64,000 nucleotides of DNA, taken from assembly GCF_002257645.1 (NCBI RefSeq), contig NZ_NQMO01000003.1, positions 62,001-126,000 on the forward strand, written 5' to 3'. This stretch comes from Paenibacillus sp. XY044. GTDB lineage: Bacteria; Bacillota; Bacilli; Paenibacillales; Paenibacillaceae. Numbering within the stretch: position 1 is the first letter of the stretch; every line of letters starts with the position of its first letter. The translations under genes were made by a program, and so were the position numbers. Positions 58,839 to 64,000 of this stretch are shown one piece after another. The notes under the pieces are model-generated. The model searched no databases. It saw only the letters and a list, made by a program, of their open reading frames with translations, and was not told the DNA's origin.

Positions 58839-59708
58839 TTATTCTTCCTTAAAACCTTCGCCATGAACGTCATGCACATCACTGATGATGACGAATGCCC
58901 GCGGGTCCACCGACTTCACGATATCGTTGAGCCTGCGGATTTCCTGCCGTCCGACGACGCAGTAGGCCATATGCTTGGCCTGCTTGGAATACGCGCCGAT
59001 GGCCGGGATCAGCGTGACGCCGCGCTCCATTTCGATCGTGATTTGATCGGCGATTTCCTGGGCGTGATCGCTTATGATCGTAAAGGCTTTGGCCGCATAG
59101 GCACCTTCCTGGATAAAGTCGATCACCTTGGAGGCGATGAAGACGGCCACGAAGGTGTACAGGATCCGCTCTCTCGGGATGAAGAATAGGGAGGCTCCGA
59201 TAATGATAATATCGATGACGAGGATGACCCGTCCCATGCTCCAGCCGAATCGCCGGTTGCAAATGCGCGCAACAATATCCGATCCGCCGGTTGTCCCGCC
59301 GAAGCGGAAAACGATGCCCAGTCCGGCTCCTAGGGTGACGCCTGCATACAAGGAAGCCAGTATGTAGTCTCTTTCCGTTTGAAACGGCGTAATCCACCCG
59401 GCATCAATCAGTTTTTCGATAAACCACAAAAAAAATGTCAGCGATGCGATTCCGACGCCCGTGTAGATCATCTGTCTGCCGCCAAGGATTTTCCAGCCGA
59501 GCAGAAAGAGCGGAATATTCAGCACCAGGGTCGACAAGGAAGGCGGAATGGAAAATGCATAATTCAGGAGGACCGTTACCCCGGTAACGCCCCCTTCCAT
59601 CAGCTGGTTAGGGATAATGAAATAGAGCAGGCCGAAGGCATACACGGCGGAGCCCAAAATGATGGGCAGTACGAGCTTCAACTGAACAAACAACTTGGAT
59701 GAACTCAT
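58839..59708 (-). CDS. YitT-family membrane protein (YpjC-like, DUF2179)
   Basis: Protein of 289 aa with five to six membrane helices followed by a C-terminal soluble DUF2179 domain (about 205-285, FTIISDHAQEIADQITIEM, DPRAFVIISDVHDVHGEGF). GGVTGVTVLLNYAF and FRFGGTTGGSDIVARI are family marks. The true start is the ATG at 59708 behind GAGGGG; the frame is open for 170 further codons antisense to the MazG-like gene, which I treat as chance. Function unknown. Confidence 0.88.
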   Translation of the reverse strand: MSSSKLFVQLKLVLPIILGSAVYAFGLLYFIIPNQLMEGGVTGVTVLLNYAFSIPPSLSTLVLNIPLFLLGWKILGGRQMIYTGVGIASLTFFLWFIEKLIDAGWITPFQTERDYILASLYAGVTLGAGLGIVFRFGGTTGGSDIVARICNRRFGWSMGRVILVIDIIIIGASLFFIPRERILYTFVAVFIASKVIDFIQEGAYAAKAFTIISDHAQEIADQITIEMERGVTLIPAIGAYSKQAKHMAYCVVGRQEIRRLNDIVKSVDPRAFVIISDVHDVHGEGFKEE

Positions 59709-59895
59709 GAAACCCCTCGCAATACCAGAAGTAGGAAGAATGGTTTTCTTCGCTCCATTCCATAGTATACCTTTTTCCCCGAGGATTAAAAAATATTTGT
59801 TTTCATTTCCGCTTTGCGATAACATATGGAGTAAACTAGCGTCCGGCGTGACCGGAAGCGCTGTACATACGAAAGAGGGGGGACGGTTCGGTATC

Positions 59896-60225
59896 ATGGA
59901 GAAATCAATGGCAGAGATGCAGCGGGAAGTCGACCGGTACATCTCCCAGTTTAAAGAGGGATATTTCAGTCCGTTGTCGATGCTTGCAAGAATGTCCGAA
60001 GAGGTCGGCGAGCTGGCCCGTGAGGTGAACCACCAATTTGGGGAAAAGCCGAAGAAGCCTTCCGAAGCGGAAAATTCCATTGAGCTCGAGCTCGGAGATA
60101 TATTGTTCATCACCATGTGTTTTGCGAATTCGCTTGGGATCGACCTGACGGAAGCGCATAACAAGGTCATGCACAAATTCAATACGCGCGACAAGGACCG
60201 GTGGACGAAAAAGGACACCGATTAG
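59896..60225 (+). CDS. MazG-like nucleotide pyrophosphohydrolase (YpjD-like)
   Basis: All-helical NTP pyrophosphohydrolase of 109 aa. Metal ligands are in MSEEVGELAREVNH (E-E-x-x-E) and ELELGDILFITMCFAN (E-x2-D). It likely removes unusual nucleotides. ATG at 59896 chosen; GAGGGGGG is about 14 bases upstream, rather far, so the ATG at 59908 is also possible. Order MazG-like, TPR, dapB parallels Bacillus ypjD-dapB. Confidence 0.85.
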   Translation: MEKSMAEMQREVDRYISQFKEGYFSPLSMLARMSEEVGELAREVNHQFGEKPKKPSEAENSIELELGDILFITMCFANSLGIDLTEAHNKVMHKFNTRDKDRWTKKDTD

Positions 60226-60275
60226 GCGGATTTAACATATGCTGTACGAAAACCGCCTGAACGGGGGGAGCAGCT

Positions 60276-60812
60276 ATGCAGTCCGAATCTTTTGTCCAAA
60301 AGGCTTACCATTGTATTTTGCAAAACGATTTTGAAGAAGCACTTCATTGGTTTGAAGCAGCGATCGCCGAGAACCCCGAGGATGCAGAAATTCATTATAG
60401 ATGCTCCGTGACCTATGCAAGAAGCAGCCGGCTGGATAAGGCCATGGAACGTGCGCTGGAAGCCTCCAGGCTCGCACCCGATAAGCCGGAATACGGTTTG
60501 TATGTTCAGCATTTGCAGGCGATGCGCATCGTGCAGGATGCGAAGAAGACGATCGATTCTCCCGAAGTAGCGCCTGCGAATCAATTGTATGAGACGGTAT
60601 CTATTTTGAAGGAAGCGGTACGGCTCGACCCACTCTACGGGGAGGCGTATATTTGGCTTGCGCTCGCCTACAGCCAGCTGAACGAGCACGCGCTTGCCAT
60701 ATCGGCCATCAAGGAAGTCATCGCTCTTCACCCCCATGACCACGGCCTGCAGGAAATGCTGGAGCAGTTAAAAGGCCGGCTTAACTCGTATTTATACGAT
60801 TCATCCACCTAA
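60276..60812 (+). CDS. Tetratricopeptide-repeat protein
   Basis: Soluble helical protein (178 aa) with three to four TPR units: LQNDFEEALHWFEAAIAENP (about 14-33), DAEIHYRCSVTYARSSRLDK, LYETVSILKEAVRLDPLYGE, and AYIWLALAYSQLNEHALAIS. A scaffold for protein contacts; partner unknown. ATG behind GGGGGGAG. Its stop is followed at once by the long palindrome at 60813. Confidence 0.83.
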   Translation: MQSESFVQKAYHCILQNDFEEALHWFEAAIAENPEDAEIHYRCSVTYARSSRLDKAMERALEASRLAPDKPEYGLYVQHLQAMRIVQDAKKTIDSPEVAPANQLYETVSILKEAVRLDPLYGEAYIWLALAYSQLNEHALAISAIKEVIALHPHDHGLQEMLEQLKGRLNSYLYDSST

Positions 60813-60903
60813 ATAGAATGAACTAAAGAGTTTTTCTCATGTTATCTCTGGATCCCCGGACCATTTTCCGTGTCAGAAAAGGACTTTCTTTAGTTCATTC
60901 TAT
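60813..60903. repeat. 91-bp palindromic element upstream of dapB
   Basis: Outer arms ATAGAATGAACTAAAGA (60813-60829) and its exact complement (60887-60903) are 17 bp, perfect; inner AGT-TTTTCT and AGAAAA-GG-ACT continue the pairing with a small bulge. The centre holds a GGATCCCCGG-containing core. No T run follows, so it is not a standard terminator. It could be a miniature mobile element, an operator, or an RNA processing site. Confidence 0.7.
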
Positions 60904-60933
60904 ATAAATCTTGAGAAAGTGGGGAGCTTACAC

Positions 60934-61734
60934 ATGTCAATCATCAAAGTAGCCGTCGCAGGAGCAGCCGGCAGAATGGGCAAGGAAGTCGTCAAACTGG
61001 TACTCGAGGATCCCGATCTGGAGCTGGTTGCCGCTGTCGGACGGTCTGGAGAGGGGACGGACGCGGGCACTTTGGCCGGACTGCCGGAATGCGGCGTTAA
61101 GCTTACTTTCGATCTGGAGATGGCGCTGGTCGAAGGAAAACCGGACGTACTGGTGGACTTTACGACGCCGCAGTTCGCTTACCCCAATACGGCATTGGCC
61201 GTTGCCCATGGGGTTCGTCCTGTGATCGGCACGACGGGCTTCACCCCGGAACAAATCGAAGAGTTGGACAAGCAGTGCAAGGAGAAGGGCATCGGCGGTC
61301 TGATCGCTCCGAATTTTTCCATCGGGGCCATCCTGATGATGAAATTCGCGGCGCAGGCGGCCAAGTATTTCCCTCATCTCGAAATCATGGAATTCCATGG
61401 AGACCAGAAGCTGGACGCGCCTTCCGGCACGGCGATCAAAACGGCTGAGATGATTGCCCAGAACCGCCAGGAGATCCGCCAAGGCAATCCGAATGAGGAA
61501 GAGACGATTGAAGGCTCGCGCGGGGGATATTATAACGGATTTCGTATCCACAGCGTCCGTCTTCCGGGAGTATTCGCCCAGCAGGAGGTATTGTTCGGAG
61601 GCTTTGGCCAAACGCTGAAGATCCGTCATGATTCCTATGAGCGGGCCGGATACATGCCTGGCGTGAAAATGGCTGTTGAGAAGGTTATGACCTATGAGGG
61701 CATGGTTTACGGGTTTGACCATTTTATAGAGTAG
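60934..61734 (+). CDS. dapB: 4-hydroxy-tetrahydrodipicolinate reductase
   Basis: Reduces HTPA in the lysine and diaminopimelate pathway (266 aa), also feeding dipicolinate in spores. NAD(P)-site VAVAGAAGRMGKEVV, then VLVDFTTP, IGTTGFTPEQI, IAPNFSIGAILMMKFA, EFHGDQKLDAPSGTA (usually H-H-x-x-K; here F-H-G-D-Q-K), and GFGQTLKIRHDSYER. ATG at 60934 with GGGGAG. mgsA follows after 18 bases. Confidence 0.96.
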   Translation: MSIIKVAVAGAAGRMGKEVVKLVLEDPDLELVAAVGRSGEGTDAGTLAGLPECGVKLTFDLEMALVEGKPDVLVDFTTPQFAYPNTALAVAHGVRPVIGTTGFTPEQIEELDKQCKEKGIGGLIAPNFSIGAILMMKFAAQAAKYFPHLEIMEFHGDQKLDAPSGTAIKTAEMIAQNRQEIRQGNPNEEETIEGSRGGYYNGFRIHSVRLPGVFAQQEVLFGGFGQTLKIRHDSYERAGYMPGVKMAVEKVMTYEGMVYGFDHFIE

Positions 61735-61752
61735 TTCAGGAGGGGTTACAAC

Positions 61753-62175
61753 ATGCTAAAAATCGCATTCATCGCACATGACCGAAAAAAAGACGAGATG
61801 GTCAACTTTGTCACGGCTTATGAACATGTATTTGAGGGGAATCAGCTGTATTCCACAGGGACGACCGGACAGCGTATTATGGAGGGCACCAGCCTGAAAA
61901 TCCACCGGTTCATGTCGGGTCCGCTCGGCGGGGACCAGCAGATCGGGGCACTCGTGGCCGAGAATGAGATGGACCTTATTATCTTTTTGCGGGATCCGCT
62001 TATGGCACAGCCTCACGAGCCGGACATCAATGCGCTGCTGCGTCTTTGCGACGTGCAGGGAATTCCGCTTGCGACCAACATCGCAACAGCCGAAATTTTG
62101 GTCAAAGCGCTGGACCGCGGGGATTTCGCCTGGCGCGAGCTGGTACATAAGTATAAGCCGGGTGCTGAAATATGA
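61753..62175 (+). CDS. mgsA: Methylglyoxal synthase
   Basis: Turns dihydroxyacetone phosphate into methylglyoxal, a bypass when phosphate is short (140 aa). Start [14 protein letters not shown], then [30 protein letters not shown] with the catalytic Asp region, and [19 protein letters not shown] overlap with bshB1 links it to bacillithiol, which detoxifies methylglyoxal; same order as Bacillus. Confidence 0.97.
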   Translation: MLKIAFIAHDRKKDEMVNFVTAYEHVFEGNQLYSTGTTGQRIMEGTSLKIHRFMSGPLGGDQQIGALVAENEMDLIIFLRDPLMAQPHEPDINALLRLCDVQGIPLATNIATAEILVKALDRGDFAWRELVHKYKPGAEI

Positions 62176-62885
62176 ACGAACGGCTGGATATTCTGATTTT
62201 CGGCGCTCATGCGGACGATGCCGAAATCGGGATGGGCGGCACGATCATCAAGCATGTGCAGGCCGGGCTTAAGATAGGGATCTGCGACCTGACCTATGCG
62301 GAAATGTCCTCCAATGGGACGGTCGAGCGCAGAAAGCAGGAGGCGGCAGCCGCGGCTGGTGTGCTCGGTCTTTCCATGCGGAGCAGTCTTGGACTTCCCG
62401 ACCGGGGACTGTTCATCACCCCGGAGCATGTGGAGGCCGTCACTGCGGAGATCCGCCGTCATGCGCCGAGGCTCGTTTTCGCTCCGTATTGGGAGGACCG
62501 CCATCCCGATCATGTTGCCTGCAGCAAGCTGGTGGAAGAAGCCGTATTTAACGCCAAGCTGCGCCGGTACATGCCGGACAAGCCGCCCGTTCAGGTGGAG
62601 CAGCTGTATTTTTACTTCATTAATGATATGGGCAGAGCCGATTTGATGGTGGATATTACCGCACAGCAGGAAATGAAGGAGCAGGCGCTCCTCTGCTACC
62701 GGTCGCAGTTTGAGATGACTCCGGTTGAAGGGGATACGGTTGTTACTCCTCTGAATCAGGGATATGTCGAACGCGTCAGATCCCGAGATCGGCTGACCGG
62801 CCAGCGCAGGCTCATTCCCTATGCGGAAGGTTTTGCGATCAAGTCGCCTTACGTTGTGGACATGTTTATTTCCGGTTCTCTATAA
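62172..62885 (+). CDS. bshB1: Bacillithiol biosynthesis deacetylase BshB1
   Basis: Zinc enzyme that removes acetyl from GlcNAc-malate in bacillithiol synthesis (237 aa). Metal/catalytic motifs: [15 protein letters not shown] (A-H-x-D-D) and [14 protein letters not shown] (H-P-D-H). [12 protein letters not shown] and SLGLPDRGL are subfamily marks. Couples with mgsA before it; bshA follows after 200 bases behind its own leader. Confidence 0.95.
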   Translation: MNERLDILIFGAHADDAEIGMGGTIIKHVQAGLKIGICDLTYAEMSSNGTVERRKQEAAAAAGVLGLSMRSSLGLPDRGLFITPEHVEAVTAEIRRHAPRLVFAPYWEDRHPDHVACSKLVEEAVFNAKLRRYMPDKPPVQVEQLYFYFINDMGRADLMVDITAQQEMKEQALLCYRSQFEMTPVEGDTVVTPLNQGYVERVRSRDRLTGQRRLIPYAEGFAIKSPYVVDMFISGSL

Positions 62886-62896
62886 TGACCGATAGA

Positions 62897-62949
62897 CAGG
62901 ACTGATTTCAAGCGCGAATCTTTATGCTTGATTTCAGTTCTGACTTTTT
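62897..62949 (+). terminator. Weak terminator after bshB1
   Basis: CAGGACTGA..TCAAGC (62897-62913) pairs with GCTTGA..TCAGTTCTG (62926-62942), with a T-T internal loop and a five-T run. Confidence 0.5.
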
Positions 62950-63084
62950 ATAAGCTGAAAGCGCGCAAGAGAAATGCGCCGGTTCGAGCGGTTGTCTGCT
63001 GTAAATTATACGTCGCGAGACGTTTTTATTGTTCTCTGGGTACATAATATAGAGAATGCATGTGAAGAAGGGGGGACACGAAGC

Positions 63085-64000
63085 TTGGGTCAATCACTTA
63101 AAATTGGCATCACCTGCTATCCGTCGCTCGGAGGCTCAGGTGTAGTCGCGACCGAGCTCGGCAAGCTGCTGGCCGAAAAGGGCCACCAGGTTCATTTTAT
63201 TGCCCACAGTATTCCATTCCGGCTTGGCGGGCAGTTTCATAAAAACATTTTTTATCATGAGGTTGAAGTCAGTGATTATTACGTATTCCGCTATCCTCCA
63301 TATGACTTATCCCTAGCGACCAAAATGGCACAGGTGGCCAATATGCAGCAGCTGGATATTCTGCATGTCCACTACGCGGTTCCACACGCGGTCTGCGCCT
63401 TCTTGGCCAAGCAGATGGTAGGAAGCAACCTGAAGGTCGTCACGACGCTTCACGGTACGGATATTACGGTACTGGCCCAGGACGAATCACTGAAGGACCT
63501 GATTCGCCTGGCGATTAACGAAAGCGATGCGGTCACCGCGGTTTCCGGCGACTTGATCCGGGAAACCCGCGAAGTTCTGGACATCAGCCGCGATATCGAT
63601 CTGACATACAATTTTGTGGATAAGCGAATCTATTATCCGCGCGATACGACGTCGCTCCGCGGTGATTTTGCCGAACCGAATGAGAAAATTCTGATGCATA
63701 TTTCCAATTTCCGTCCGGTCAAACGGGTCGGAGACGTCGTGGATATCTTTGCCAAGGTCAACGAACGGATACCTTCCAAGCTGTTGTTTGTCGGGGAAGG
63801 TCCAGAGCTGCCGAAGGTCCAATGCAAGATCAAGGAGCTCGGACTGGAGCACAAAGTTCATTTTTTGGGCAAACAGGACGAGATCGCCCAGGTCATCTCA
63901 TTGGCTGACGTGCTTTTGCTCCCATCGGAAAAAGAAAGCTTCGGCCTGGTCGCGCTGGAAGCTATGGCATGCGGCGTTCCGACGGTGGGATCGCTGGCGG
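63085..64000 (+). CDS. bshA: BshA, N-acetyl-alpha-D-glucosaminyl L-malate synthase (3' partial)
   Basis: First step of bacillithiol synthesis: transfers GlcNAc from UDP-GlcNAc to L-malate. GT4-family glycosyltransferase; 305 codons are in the window and the frame runs off the right edge. Motifs: KIGITCYPSLGGSGVVATEL (nucleotide-sugar loop), LHVHYAVPHA, TTLHGTDITVL, HISNFRPVKRVGDVV and the C-terminal EKESFGLVALEAMACGVPT (E-x7-E). TTG start at 63085 behind GAAGGGGGG. Confidence 0.95.
   Translation, partial: MGQSLKIGITCYPSLGGSGVVATELGKLLAEKGHQVHFIAHSIPFRLGGQFHKNIFYHEVEVSDYYVFRYPPYDLSLATKMAQVANMQQLDILHVHYAVPHAVCAFLAKQMVGSNLKVVTTLHGTDITVLAQDESLKDLIRLAINESDAVTAVSGDLIRETREVLDISRDIDLTYNFVDKRIYYPRDTTSLRGDFAEPNEKILMHISNFRPVKRVGDVVDIFAKVNERIPSKLLFVGEGPELPKVQCKIKELGLEHKVHFLGKQDEIAQVISLADVLLLPSEKESFGLVALEAMACGVPTVGSLA

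Noticed and set aside
59709-60218. N-terminal extension of the YitT-family gene
   Set aside because: Antisense to the MazG-like gene; the ATG at 59708 has a good RBS and gives the usual family length.
1-64000. CRISPR array, tRNA/rRNA genes, prophage or complete insertion sequence
   Set aside because: No repeat-spacer pattern, cloverleaf, rRNA-like stretch, integrase or transposase was seen on either strand.

Overview
The window is chromosomal DNA of a spore-forming, low-to-mid GC Firmicute, most likely Paenibacillus or a close relative. The evidence is AGGAGG-type ribosome binding sites with frequent TTG/GTG starts, spore genes (ypeB, spoIVA, spoVIF, ypjB), bacillithiol genes, a serA T-box, TRAP control of trp, and gene order that follows the Bacillus subtilis res / prsW-ypeB-cmk-der-gpsA-spoIVA-hbs / mtrB-hepS-menG-hepT-ndk-cheR-aro-trp-hisC-tyrA / qcr-ypj-dapB-mgsA-bsh blocks. 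Almost all DNA is ordinary core genome. No rRNA, tRNA, CRISPR, prophage or intact insertion sequence was seen.

Layout. 1-5.3 kb: cytochrome c assembly (resB, cut by the left edge, and resC) with the redox two-component pair resD-resE. 5.3-7.5 kb: serA on the minus strand behind a T-box leader. 7.8-15.5 kb: envelope and proteolysis genes (CPBP protease, metallophosphoesterase, polysaccharide deacetylase lipoprotein, mecA, prsW), a 49-residue zinc-ribbon protein, ypeB without sleB, a PilZ protein and a YpfB-like protein. 15.6-21.5 kb: cmk, plsC, an S1-type protein, der, plsY, gpsA. 21.5-26.4 kb: spoVIF, a DUF2768 protein, two ferredoxins around a nucleotidyltransferase-fold protein, a YphF-like lipoprotein and spoIVA. 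26.6-30.4 kb: a ribose/galactose-type ABC importer. 30.6-38.2 kb: hup, mtrB, and quinone side-chain genes (hepS, menG, ubiA-like, ubiX-like, hepT), then ndk and cheR. 38.5-49.9 kb: the aromatic supraoperon aroC-aroB-aroH-trpEDCFBA-hisC-tyrA. 50-64 kb: an ECF sigma/anti-sigma pair, small conserved genes, qcrABC, ypjA/ypjB, a YitT-family gene, a MazG-like gene, a TPR gene, dapB, mgsA, bshB1 and the 5' part of bshA.

How the genes work together. ResB/ResC attach haem to c-type cytochromes such as QcrC, and ResDE probably tunes this respiratory chain. HepS/HepT and the UbiA/UbiX-like proteins build menaquinone that feeds QcrABC. TRAP (mtrB) in this same window has an 11-triplet target upstream of trpE, so regulator and target lie about 10 kb apart.

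Most interesting signals. (1) Hairpins that bury the Shine-Dalgarno of the spore genes ypeB and ypjB, each with a sporulation-sigma -10 element in or next to the loop, so that read-through mRNA should be silent and only the spore-specific mRNA translatable; a related hairpin precedes the zinc-ribbon gene. (2) A consensus sigma-A promoter overlapped by a full-match cre site, followed within about 80 bases by a strong terminator, which looks like an undescribed CcpA-controlled small RNA (49938-50013). (3) A long-range trp attenuator. (4) Small genes below usual length cut-offs. (5) A dispersed intergenic repeat and a 91-bp palindrome before dapB.
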